A stretch of DNA of 32,718 bases from Rubrivivax sp. (GCA_016789865.1 JAEUPC010000094.1:1-32718); one strand, 5' to 3'. Positions 8,382-15,245 are shown, counted from the stretch's first letter. Notes: generated from the sequence alone by a model not told the origin. Program-made: numbers and translations.

Positions 8382-9511
8382 AGAGGGTCAGCGTGGTGTG
8401 CCGCAACGTGCGGCTGGCCTACGGCCGCACCGAGGTGCTGAAGGACGTGAGCCTCGATATCGCCCCGGGCGAGTTCTTCGCGCTGCTGGGTCCTTCGGGC
8501 TCGGGCAAGAGCACGCTGCTCAGGCTGATCGCGGGCTTCAACCGGCAGCAAAGCGGCCAGTTGCTGATCGACGGGCAGGACGTGGGCGCGCTGCCGCCCT
8601 GGCAGCGCAACGTCGGCATGGTGTTCCAGAACTACGCGCTGTGGCCGCACATGACGGTGTGGGACAACGTGGCCTTCGGGCTGGTGGAGCGCAAGGTGCC
8701 CAAGGCCGAGCAGCAGCGGCGCGTGGGCGCCGCGCTGGAGCTGGTGGGGCTTTCGAGCTTCGCGCAGCGGCGGCCGAACCAGCTTTCGGGCGGCCAGCAG
8801 CAGCGCGTGGCGCTGGCGCGCACCATCGTCATCGAGCCGCAGGTGCTGCTGCTGGACGAGCCGCTGTCGAACCTGGACCGCACGCTGCGCGTGCAGATGC
8901 GCCAGGAGCTGCTGGCGATGCAGCGGCGGCTGGCGCTGACCACGATCTTCGTCACGCACGACCAGGAAGAGGCGATGACCACTGCCGACCGCATGGCGGT
9001 GCTCGACAAGGGCGTGGTGCAGCAGGTGGGCACGCCGCGCGCGCTGTACGACGACCCGGTGAACCCGTTCGTTGCCGGCTTCGTGGGCACGATGAACCTG
9101 TTGCCGGCGCGGGTGCGCGAGCGGCGCGAGGGGCGTGTGCTGCTGGAGGTGGACGGGGTGGGTGAGCTGGCGCTTTCTGCGGAGGCGGCGCTGGTGGGCG
9201 AGGGTGCTGCGGCGAATGGCGGGGGTGCGGCCGAGGTGCCTTCGGAGGGGCAACCACTGCTCGTGAGCTTTCGACCGCACGCGCTGCGGGTGGAGGCGGC
9301 CGATGCCGCGCGCGACGGGCGGTTTCTGTGGCTGCCGGGCACGGTGGAGGCGAGCGAGTTTGTCGGCGAGTTCACGCGGTACCGGGTGCGCGTGGGCGAG
9401 CACCGGCTGGCGGTGGACCAGCCGCACCTGGCGGGGATAGGCCGGTTTGCCGTGGGTGAGGCGGTGAGCTTGGGGCTGGAGGCTTCGCAGGTGCGGTTGT
9501 TTGCGGCGTGA
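8378..9511 (+). CDS. ABC transporter ATP-binding protein (FbpC/PotA type)
   Basis: A 377-residue cytoplasmic ATPase that powers the preceding permease. Walker A GPSGSGKST is at 38-46, Q-loop Gln at about 84, the signature LSGGQQQRVALAR at 136-148, Walker B LLLDEP at 157-162 and the switch histidine in FVTHDQEEA. From about residue 230 a TOBE-like beta domain follows, usual for ATPases of the Fbp/Pot/Mal group. The ATG at 8378 overlaps the permease stop (ATGA). The transporter genes therefore form a tightly coupled three-gene unit. The 3' end is followed by the dispersed intergenic element and an inverted repeat before cobT. Confidence 0.92.
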   Translation: MKRVSVVCRNVRLAYGRTEVLKDVSLDIAPGEFFALLGPSGSGKSTLLRLIAGFNRQQSGQLLIDGQDVGALPPWQRNVGMVFQNYALWPHMTVWDNVAFGLVERKVPKAEQQRRVGAALELVGLSSFAQRRPNQLSGGQQQRVALARTIVIEPQVLLLDEPLSNLDRTLRVQMRQELLAMQRRLALTTIFVTHDQEEAMTTADRMAVLDKGVVQQVGTPRALYDDPVNPFVAGFVGTMNLLPARVRERREGRVLLEVDGVGELALSAEAALVGEGAAANGGGAAEVPSEGQPLLVSFRPHALRVEAADAARDGRFLWLPGTVEASEFVGEFTRYRVRVGEHRLAVDQPHLAGIGRFAVGEAVSLGLEASQVRLFAA

Positions 9512-9567
9512 GGTGTGGTTGGGCGAGGTGAGGCGCTGCATGGGTCGTTGCTTCGCGCGTTGCGGCG

Positions 9568-9819
9568 CGTCGCGGCAGGCGCTGCCCCGCTGCGGCCCCA
9601 GGGTGTGGCGGTTGGTGCCTTCGGCACCAACTGCGCTCTGCTGCTCGGCCCGAGGGCGCGCGGCGGAACTCGCTGCGCGCGCGAAAACGCGCGCTCCGCT
9701 CAGACAATCGCCGCGAGTCAGTTTTGGATGCGCGATCCCTTCGGGCTCGCGCCGCCCTCGGCCCTGCGCTGCTCGCCGCCACACAATGGGGCCGCAGCGG
9801 GGCAGCGCCTGCCGCGACG
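9568..9819. repeat. 33-bp perfect inverted repeat flanking the ATPase-cobT spacer
   Basis: The arms at 9568-9600 and 9787-9819 are exact reverse complements over 33 bp, with a core of GCGGCAGGCGCTGCCCCGC. The 186-bp spacer contains the dispersed element (9607-9737). The right arm ends 10 nt before the GTG at 9829 and 25 nt before the ATG at 9844 of cobT. The arms could form a long-range RNA hairpin in a read-through transcript or mark the ends of a mobile or recombined segment. No transposase gene lies between them and no target duplication was evident. Confidence 0.85.
9607..9737 (-). repeat. Dispersed intergenic element, copy 2
   Basis: Read on the minus strand this aligns with 31-157 along nearly its whole length: an upstream GCGCATCCAAAACTGACTCG (copy 1 GCGCCTCCACATCTGACTCG), core ATTGTCTGAGCG, GCG-rich run, CGAGTTC, then a hairpin. 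The hairpin at 9611-9631 has a 9-bp stem (GTTGGTGCC/GGCACCAAC) and loop TTC. The stem sequence differs from copy 1 while pairing and length are kept. It lies 100 nt after the ATPase stop with the hairpin end toward that gene, as in copy 1. No T-tract follows the hairpin, so it is not a classical intrinsic terminator. Confidence 0.7.
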
Positions 9820-9843
9820 GGGAGCGTGGTGCACTCTGACGAA

Positions 9844-11739
9844 ATGGGTGGCGGTGCTGGCGGTGCTGTCGGTGCGGCACAGGTGCAGGCGCGCGCGCGG
9901 CGGCAGGAGGCCATCGAGGCGCTGACTGCGGCCACGATGCGCGCGCTGAGCGGCCGGCGCGAGCTGCACTACCGCGCGCGGCGCGTGTTCCACGGCGCGC
10001 GGCCGCTGCCGCGCTGGGCGCCGCACCTGCAGCCGCCGCTGGAGAGCACCAGCGACTTCACCGTTTTTCGCGGCGCGGCCGATGGCATTGCGCTGCGGTT
10101 GCTGTTGAGCGACGCCGCGCTGCACCAACGGCTGCTGGGCCAGGCTGCGGCCGCAGGTGCGCAAGCCGAGGGCACCTCGCACCCGGCCGCGCGCATGCTC
10201 TTCGAAGTCTTCGAGCAACTGCGCGTGGAAGCGCTGGCCATCCGCACGCTGGCCATGCCGGGCCTGGCGCACAACCTCTCGCGCTGCTTCGAGGCCTGGT
10301 CGCTGAACTACCACGCCGCCGGCCACACGGCCACGGCGCGCGGGCTGCTGGTGTACTGCATCGTGCAGATGGTGCGCGCGCGCCTCACCGGCGAGCCGGC
10401 CGTCGAGCCCGACGAGGGCCTGCTCGAAGCCACGCGAGCGAGCCTGGGCCCCGCGCTCGGCGTGCCGCTGGCGGGCCTGCGCCGCAAGTTGCATCACCAG
10501 GCCGCCTTCGCCGCGCACGCCTGGGCCATCGCCCGCCATGTGGCGCACATGCTGGCCAGTGCCGATGAAGAAGAGGGCGACGGCGCTGGCCTGAATGCCG
10601 ACGGCGACGACGTCGAGGGCGACGAAGACGAAGACCGCCGCCACGTCGCCTTCAACTTTTGGATCGAACCGCCCGACGCTGGTTTCGAAGAAGAACGCGC
10701 CGCGCTCGCCGCCAGCGGCACCAGCCTGCTCCTGGCCACCTCCGGCGAGCGCTACCGCATCTTCACCACCGCCTACGACCGCGAAGCCCCCGCCACCGCG
10801 CTGGCGCGCGCCGCGCAGCTGCAGGACCTGCGCGCGGAGCTCGACGCGCGCATCGAAGCTGCGCGCCTGAACCTCGCACACCTGGCGCGCGACCTGCGCG
10901 CGCTGCTGGCGCGGCCGGCGGTGGAGGGCTGGCAGGGCGCGATGGAAGAAGGCCGCATCGACGGGGCGCGCCTGGCGCAACTGGTGGCCTCGCCCACCGA
11001 GCGGCGCCTGTTCCGCAGCGAGCGCATCGAGCCGCGTGCCAGCGACACGCTGCTCACGCTGCTGATCGACTGCTCGGGCTCGATGCGCGAACACGCGCCG
11101 CACGTGGCCGTGCTGGCCGACGTGCTGGCGCGCGCGTTGGAGATGGCCGGCGTGCCATGCGAAGTGCTCGGCTTCACCACCAGCGCCTGGAGCGGCGGCC
11201 GCGCCGCGCGCGACTGGCAACGCGCCGGCCGGCCACGCCACCCCGGGCGGCTGAACGAGGCGCTGCACATCGTCTTCAAGGCCGCCCACACCCCCTGGCG
11301 CCGCGCCCGCCCCGCCATGGCTGCGCTGCTGAAAGCCGACCTCTTCCGCGAAGGCCTGGACGGCGAGGCCGTGCAATGGGCGCTGGCCCGCCAGGCTGCG
11401 TGGGCGCAAGAGCAGCCGCCGGGGGCTGATGCGATGAGCGCCGGCTTCGCACGCCGGCTGCTGCTGGTGGTTTCCGACGGCTCGCCGATGGACAGCGCCA
11501 CGCACCAGGCCAATGACCGGCACTACCTCGATCACCACCTGCGCGAGGTGGTGGCGCGCGCCGAGGCGAGCGCATCCGCCGGCCTCGATGCCAGCACGCG
11601 CATCTTCGGCCTGGGTGTGGGGCTGGACCTCAGCCCCTACTACGCCCGCAGCCACGTGCTGGACCTGGCGAGCGGCGGTGTGGGGATGGGGGCGTTTCGG
11701 GAGGTGATGGGGATGCTGGGGCGGGTGGGGTGGCGGTGA
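9844..11739 (+). CDS. cobT: Cobaltochelatase subunit CobT (VWA domain)
   Basis: CobT partners CobS to form the chaperone-like ring that drives CobN cobalt chelation in aerobic B12 synthesis. The 631-residue product has an N-terminal CobT domain (RRELHYR, then DGIALRLLLSDA), a helical middle with the family-typical acidic stretch (DEEEGDG to DGDDVEGDEDED, about residues 240-265) and a C-terminal von Willebrand A domain. The VWA MIDAS motif DCSGSM lies near residue 410, followed by GFTTSAWSGG, GRLNEALHIVFKAA, APWRRAR-like TPWRRARP and VSDGSPMDS. The open frame extends to 9724, but that part runs through an inverted repeat and looks noncoding. ATG 9844 or GTG 9829 (with GGGGAG just upstream) are the realistic starts. 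It is separated from cobS by the ABC transporter. Confidence 0.9.
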   Translation: MGGGAGGAVGAAQVQARARRQEAIEALTAATMRALSGRRELHYRARRVFHGARPLPRWAPHLQPPLESTSDFTVFRGAADGIALRLLLSDAALHQRLLGQAAAAGAQAEGTSHPAARMLFEVFEQLRVEALAIRTLAMPGLAHNLSRCFEAWSLNYHAAGHTATARGLLVYCIVQMVRARLTGEPAVEPDEGLLEATRASLGPALGVPLAGLRRKLHHQAAFAAHAWAIARHVAHMLASADEEEGDGAGLNADGDDVEGDEDEDRRHVAFNFWIEPPDAGFEEERAALAASGTSLLLATSGERYRIFTTAYDREAPATALARAAQLQDLRAELDARIEAARLNLAHLARDLRALLARPAVEGWQGAMEEGRIDGARLAQLVASPTERRLFRSERIEPRASDTLLTLLIDCSGSMREHAPHVAVLADVLARALEMAGVPCEVLGFTTSAWSGGRAARDWQRAGRPRHPGRLNEALHIVFKAAHTPWRRARPAMAALLKADLFREGLDGEAVQWALARQAAWAQEQPPGADAMSAGFARRLLLVVSDGSPMDSATHQANDRHYLDHHLREVVARAEASASAGLDASTRIFGLGVGLDLSPYYARSHVLDLASGGVGMGAFREVMGMLGRVGWR

Positions 11740-11783
11740 GGGGCCGACGCACGCCCTGACCTCCACCGCTGCCCGTATGCCGA

Positions 11784-11970
11784 ATCAGCCTAGAAACCGC
11801 AGTTGGCGGCCGACGGAAACGGCAACAAGCGAGTATCCATGCGGGTTTCCGGCCGATTTCGGCGACTGCGGAGCAGTTCCGGATGGGTGACATCAGCGCC
11901 CATTGCAAGCTCTTGTGCAGGAAGGTCTTTTCGGTGCTTGATCGGCCTCAACTGCCGTTTCTAGGATCAG
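11784..11970. mobile_element. MITE-like element with target duplication
   Basis: The element spans 11789-11965 (177 bp). Its ends are imperfect inverted repeats of about 25 bp: the left reads CCTAGAAACCGCAGTTG and the right, on the minus strand, CCTAGAAACGGCAGTTG; both then reach GGCCGA after a 1-nt length difference. The flanks carry a 5-bp direct repeat ATCAG (11784-11788 and 11966-11970), the expected mark of transposition. The interior has no convincing gene. This is the pattern of a non-autonomous element mobilised in trans; the parent transposon family is not recognised. It sits 44 bp after cobT and abuts the first attC-like site. Confidence 0.75.
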
Positions 11971-11979
11971 GCTGGACGG

Positions 11980-12101
11980 GCCGGCACCCGGCCCCTCAAG
12001 CCACGGCTGGCTGCCTTGCCCGCGGAACCGTCTGGGGTCATTGTCGGTCCCGCGGGGCAAGGCAGCCGTCCGCTCTGGGCGCTTCATCTCGAACGTTAGG
12101 C
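11980..12101 (+). other. attC-like site 1 (integron cassette recombination site)
   Basis: The 3' end carries AACGTTAGGC with a GTTRRRY core, GTTAGGC, at 12095-12101. Upstream is a long imperfect hairpin: left arm 12004-12030 and right arm 12045-12072 pair through GGCTGCCTTGCC/GGCAAGGCAGCC, interrupted by an extra G on the right, as in attC extrahelical bases. Its last 22 nt match 17 of 22 positions in the last 22 nt of site 2. The left core is degenerate (GCCGGCA or, further out, GCCTCAAC within the MITE end). Orientation agrees with the plus-strand genes that follow. Confidence 0.6.
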
Positions 12102-12150
12102 CGCACATCGCAGCGGCGTCAGTGCACGGCTCCCTGCATGGAGACCTAAC

Positions 12151-12240
12151 ATGAAACGCTGTTTCGTCATCTGCCCCCTTGGAAGGCCAGAGTCAGGCCA
12201 GCGCCGCCGCGCGGATCAGTTCAAGTCGTCCAGGCGATGA
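12151..12240 (+). pseudogene. Truncated N-terminus of a CFVICPLG-type (TIR/deoxyribosyltransferase-like) protein
   Basis: A 29-codon frame starts MKRCFVICPLGRPESGQRRR, continues ADQF and then stops. That opening matches, from memory, the start of a widespread family that begins with a short strand CFVIxPIG and a following Glu/Ser-Arg-Arg-Asp stretch. These have nucleoside deoxyribosyltransferase or TIR-like folds, often as the nucleotide-binding part of defence or signalling proteins. The rest of the gene is missing; after residue 25 the frame leaves the family. ACCTAAC, an attC-like left core, directly precedes the ATG (12144-12150). It is best read as the leftover start of a deleted cassette gene. 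Family assignment rests on one short motif. Confidence 0.45.
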
Positions 12241-12350
12241 CGCCGCCTTTGAGGACACCGCATCGACTCCATGTTCGACTCCGCTTACTCGACGACGGCA
12301 GTCGCCCGCGCTAGCATTCAATGCCCTCGTTCGACTTCAAGGAGACTCAG

Positions 12351-13220
12351 ATGAAGGAGCGTTTGTTAGCGCAACTGAAGGAGTTCCGGCAGGATGACGA
12401 AGCCATCTGGAAATACCAGGCGCAGGAACAGCGGCGGCAGCTGGAAGTCCTGAGGAAGCTCGGCCGCAGTGACGAGGGGTTCAAGGCCTCGCTCGCCAAG
12501 GCTGGAATCAACGTTCAGGTCTTGGAGGAGGAGTCAGCGCGAGAGGCCCAGCAGTTCCGGAAAGCACACGAGGAGCTGGGCAAAATAGAACCTCCTCCTT
12601 CGAGGCGCGGCCGCAAGGACCCGCTGCTGATGCAGAACGTTGCTGCACTCGCTGGATCGCACACCTGGATATTTCCGCCGGCTTGGGAGGGTTGGGGCAA
12701 TGCGGAGACGTGTGGCCTGAACCTCGCTCTTGGGGAGGTCAACATCGAGAGCCATCAGACTGGCGATGGCTGGGGCTTGGCGGCCGTCGCCTACGGCACG
12801 CAACTATGTACTTTGTGGTTCTACTACTTTCCGCCCCGCGCTGGAGAACTCCTAGTCGAGCCTCACATCGACTTCCAGGGCAACGTCGCCGTGAGTGCCC
12901 ACGACCACTGGTATACATCTACGCATGCTGAGTTGGAACTCAAAGTTCACTTCGACTTGTTTCAGCACTATTGGGATGGGATTGAGACCGCCACTGTCGT
13001 GGATGAGCACCGCCATGACTCCAGCGCTGCGTACTGGGTCGATGACCATCGCGTAATGTCCAAGAGCCTCAGCGTCTCAGCCAACGACATCGTTTGGATC
13101 AAGTTAACCACCTCGCTGTATGTGGTAGCCCACTCTAGCCATGCCCACGTTGACTGCGACTTCCGCACTGGCGCGAATCGCCGAATTCGAGTCGAGCACA
13201 TCTGGGTCAATCTGACCTAA
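12351..13220 (+). CDS. Hypothetical protein, probable integron cassette gene
   Basis: I do not recognise this 289-residue protein. Residues 1-80 are charged and helical (KYQAQEQRRQLEVLRKL and EEESAREAQQFRKAHEEL suggest coiled coil). After a basic linker (PPPSRRGRKDP), residues 100-289 are rich in aromatic residues, His and beta-type alternation, suggesting a beta-sandwich. No signal peptide or membrane span is seen. ATG 12351 is chosen over 12321 because AAGGAG lies at the right distance just before it. Codon use and GC are clearly lower than in the surrounding genes, a sign of transfer. Its TAA stop is inside an ACCTAAC sequence (13215-13221), the arrangement expected when a cassette gene runs into its attC site. 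Confidence 0.8.
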   Translation: MKERLLAQLKEFRQDDEAIWKYQAQEQRRQLEVLRKLGRSDEGFKASLAKAGINVQVLEEESAREAQQFRKAHEELGKIEPPPSRRGRKDPLLMQNVAALAGSHTWIFPPAWEGWGNAETCGLNLALGEVNIESHQTGDGWGLAAVAYGTQLCTLWFYYFPPRAGELLVEPHIDFQGNVAVSAHDHWYTSTHAELELKVHFDLFQHYWDGIETATVVDEHRHDSSAAYWVDDHRVMSKSLSVSANDIVWIKLTTSLYVVAHSSHAHVDCDFRTGANRRIRVEHIWVNLT

Positions 13221-13375
13221 CGGTGAGGGTGGGGCGTGACGCCTAGCCCGTCGCTCGAGTGGCGAAGCCGCGAGGCAGGCCACCCTGGCGCCGCGCAGGG
13301 CAGTCGCAGGCTCCATGGTCCTGCACGGCGCCAGGGCGTCCTGCCTCGCGGGTCGCCTCAGCTCGCACGTTGTGC
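13215..13375 (+). other. attC-like site 2
   Basis: A long imperfect hairpin (arms 13261-13293 and 13326-13357, sharing GCGAGGCAGG and CCCTGGCGCCG with their complements, three mismatches between) lies between left-core candidates ACCTAAC (13215-13221) or GCCTAGC (13241-13247) and a right core GTTGTGC (13369-13375, two deviations from GTTRRRY at most). The L box GCTCGAGTGGCGA is shared with site 3. The upstream gene stops within ACCTAAC and the next gene starts 23 nt after the right core, typical cassette spacing. Confidence 0.65.
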
Positions 13376-13397
13376 CTCATGAGGAGGCGCCTCGGCG

Positions 13398-14186
13398 ATG
13401 TCACGACTCTCAGATGCAGCCGCCAATCTCGAGGACTTCACGGACCCTCGCAACTACGACCTTGAGGAAGTCGAGGCAACGCGGCAGCGGCTCCCCTTCT
13501 ACTGCAGCTTGGCGCGCCGCTGCGGTGGCTCCGTACTCGACTTGGCGTGTGGATCAGGGCTGATTACGGTCCCGATCGCAGCCGAGTGCAAGGATGTGAC
13601 AGGTGTTGATCTCTCCCGCCACATGCTCGAGCACGCACGGATCAAGGCAAGCGGTCTCGGCGTGCGCATCACCTGGCTCCACGGCGACATTCGTACGCTA
13701 AGACTCGGCCGCCTCTATGACCTCATCCTCCTCACAGGGAATGCTTTTCAGGCACTTTTGACGCGCGAGGATCAGGAAGCACTCCTCCAGGTCGCGCGTG
13801 AACACCTTGCCGCGTCGGGCTTGTTCGTCTTTGAAACGCGGAATCCATCAGGCCATGATCTCAGCCTCAGAGAGTCCGAGGAGCACTGGTACTCGTACAC
13901 AAGTACGGAGGGAAGCCTTGTTGAGGTCACCGGTACCCAGTCGTATGACCCAGTCCTTCAGTTGATGTACTGGACCACTTTCCGTCGTTGGACGATCGGT
14001 TCGCAGCCCCATGTACGCCAGACACGCATCACGTGCCGGTTCACGCACCCTCAAGAGCTCCTGACCCTCCTCGCTCACAACGGCCTCGAAGTTGTTTGGC
14101 AACACGGTGACTGGGAGGGTTCTCCGGTGACCAGTTCTAGCGAACACATCATCTCGGCATGTCGCGTAGCAGGTGGGCATTCGTGA
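13398..14186 (+). CDS. Class I SAM-dependent methyltransferase, cassette-borne
   Basis: A 262-residue cytoplasmic methyltransferase. Motif I, VLDLACGSGLITVPIA, is at about 46-61; the acidic residue closing the second strand is in VTGVDLSRHML; motif II/III positions carry LHGDIRTLRLG and YDLILLTGNAFQALLT. The middle and C-terminal part (LFVFETRNPSG, YWTTFRRW, RFTHPQELLTLLAHNGLEVVWQHGDW) resemble the broad Methyltransf_25/11 group; the substrate is unknown. GAGGAGG (13381-13387) precedes ATG 13398. The gene starts just after attC-like site 2 and is followed by attC-like site 3, and its base composition is lower in GC than the flanking chromosome, so acquisition as a cassette is likely. Confidence 0.85.
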   Translation: MSRLSDAAANLEDFTDPRNYDLEEVEATRQRLPFYCSLARRCGGSVLDLACGSGLITVPIAAECKDVTGVDLSRHMLEHARIKASGLGVRITWLHGDIRTLRLGRLYDLILLTGNAFQALLTREDQEALLQVAREHLAASGLFVFETRNPSGHDLSLRESEEHWYSYTSTEGSLVEVTGTQSYDPVLQLMYWTTFRRWTIGSQPHVRQTRITCRFTHPQELLTLLAHNGLEVVWQHGDWEGSPVTSSSEHIISACRVAGGHS

Positions 14187-14202
14187 GCCGCTGCGCGCTG
14201 AG

Positions 14203-14293
14203 GCCTGACCAAGGCCTGACCTCCCGCTCGAGGGGCGACTCCACGAGGCTTGGCGCCTCAGCCCAAACGCCATGACGTCACCAGGCGTTGCCC
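14203..14293 (+). other. attC-like site 3, degenerate, with duplicated left core
   Basis: GCCTGAC occurs twice 11 nt apart (14203-14209 and 14214-14220) within a direct repeat AGGCCTGACC. From the second copy the sequence follows site 2: GCTCGAGGGGCGA to CGAGGC (14226-14249) matches 20 of 24 positions of 13253-13276, and GCGCCTCAGC (14253-14262) matches its inner right box. The GCTCGAGG and CGCCTCAGC boxes can pair with bulged bases. The right core is lost (GCCATGA by alignment, or GTTGCCC at 14287). A decayed site is the best reading. Confidence 0.5.
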
Positions 14294-14476
14294 GGTTGTT
14301 GCCACGGCAGCCAAAGGCTTCCCCGTCCGCGCGATCTTCGAGGCCACCGTCCTCATCGCTTCCGGCTCGCGCTCTCATCTGTCAATGATGCGCTGGGCAT
14401 CGGCACCGACCTCGGGGTGCTCCTGGCCAATCCCCGGCAGCACGTATCTCACAACACTCTCGAAGGAGGCGGCCTC

Positions 14477-14863
14477 ATGAAGCGCGTCACCGGCCTAGGC
14501 GGTGTCTTCTTCAAATCCCCCGACCCGAAGGCGCTGGCGGAGTGGTACCGCACTCATCTGGGCCTGGCGGTCGAGGACTGGGGCGGATGCGTCTTCCGCT
14601 GGAATGGCCCGGAAAACCCCACCGGTACAGGCACCACCGTGTGGAGCCCATTCCCGGCGTCGACCGAATACTTCGCCCCGAGCACCGCGCCGTTCATGAT
14701 CAACTTCCGTGTGCACGACCTCGCGGCGCTGCTGGCTGTGCTGCGGGCCGAGGGCTGCACGGTCGACGAGAAGACGGAGGAGTCTGAGTTCGGCAAGTTC
14801 GGCTGGGTCACCGACCCCGACGGCAACAAGGTGGAGCTGTGGCAGCCGCCGCAAGGGCAGTGA
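14477..14863 (+). CDS. VOC-superfamily (glyoxalase/bleomycin-resistance-like) protein
   Basis: A 128-residue single-module pair with the vicinal oxygen chelate fold. The first half runs from GLGGVFFKSPDPKALAEWYRTHLGL and the second ends in the family-typical FGWVTDPDGNKVELWQPP, where the Glu is a usual metal ligand position. Function in this superfamily varies (isomerase, dioxygenase, drug binding) and cannot be set from sequence alone. GAAGGAGG (14463-14469) gives a strong ribosome site for ATG 14477. The preceding 180 nt after attC-like site 3 hold no recognisable gene. No attC-like site follows, so it may be the last cassette or native. Confidence 0.88.
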   Translation: MKRVTGLGGVFFKSPDPKALAEWYRTHLGLAVEDWGGCVFRWNGPENPTGTGTTVWSPFPASTEYFAPSTAPFMINFRVHDLAALLAVLRAEGCTVDEKTEESEFGKFGWVTDPDGNKVELWQPPQGQ

Positions 14864-14883
14864 TCGAACAGCTGGAGTGCCCC

Positions 14884-15245
14884 ATGAAGGCCGTGATCGA
14901 AGTTTCGAGGCGCGGCTCAGCCGTCAGGGCGGCGCGGCGGCAGGTTGCAGAAGCCCGAAAGGGCAAGCCGCCCGACTATCACTTGAGCTTCGAATCCGCG
15001 CGGTCGCTCTTCGCCCGCGGCAAGCTGCTGTTCTCCGAGCATGGGCTCGCGCCCGATGCCTCGGTGCGGCGCTGGCAGCGGCGCCTGCAGCCGCTGTGGG
15101 GCCGCTGGCCGGCGGCTGCCAGCTGGGCGTGGACGTGCCGGCGCTGCTGGCGGCCGCGGGCTTTGCGGTGCAGGTGCGGTCGCGCTACCTGCCCGGGCCG
15201 CGGTTCGTGTCGTACCACTACTGGGGCGAGGCGACGGTGGCTTGA
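14884..15245 (+). pseudogene. Composite pseudogene: HVO_A0114-like N-terminus joined to a methyltransferase C-terminus
   Basis: The first about 43 codons (MKAVIEVSRRGS to DYHLSFESARSLFA) look like the start of a small HVO_A0114/MarR-type regulator or antitoxin; the helix-turn-helix part is missing. From about 15014 the frame changes character to LLFSEHGLAPD, SVRRWQRRLQPLWGR, which is the C-terminal part of a class I methyltransferase. Its continuation LAGGCQLG to YLPGPRF and YHYWGEA is in another frame, so one base has been lost near 15103. The piece ends at TGA 15243-15245, overlapping convergently with the PEP-CTERM gene by 28 nt. Two genes were thus joined by a deletion and then decayed. 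Confidence 0.6.

Noticed and set aside
9611-9631. Intrinsic terminator after the ABC operon
   Set aside because: The hairpin is perfect, but there is no T-tract after it, and a matching hairpin in the other element copy also lacks one; it was kept as part of the element only.
8147-9880. Long minus-strand frame opposite the ABC ATPase
   Set aside because: The plus strand has all ABC ATPase motifs in order; the antisense product is His/Arg/Gln-rich with no domain.
9718-11766. Long antisense frame opposite cobT
   Set aside because: It mirrors cobT codon by codon, is rich in Arg, His, Gln and Ala without any family motif, and arises from the strong third-position GC bias.
14250-14480. Small gene between attC-like site 3 and the VOC gene
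   Set aside because: A 76-codon frame exists but shows no ribosome site, no motif and an unbiased codon pattern.
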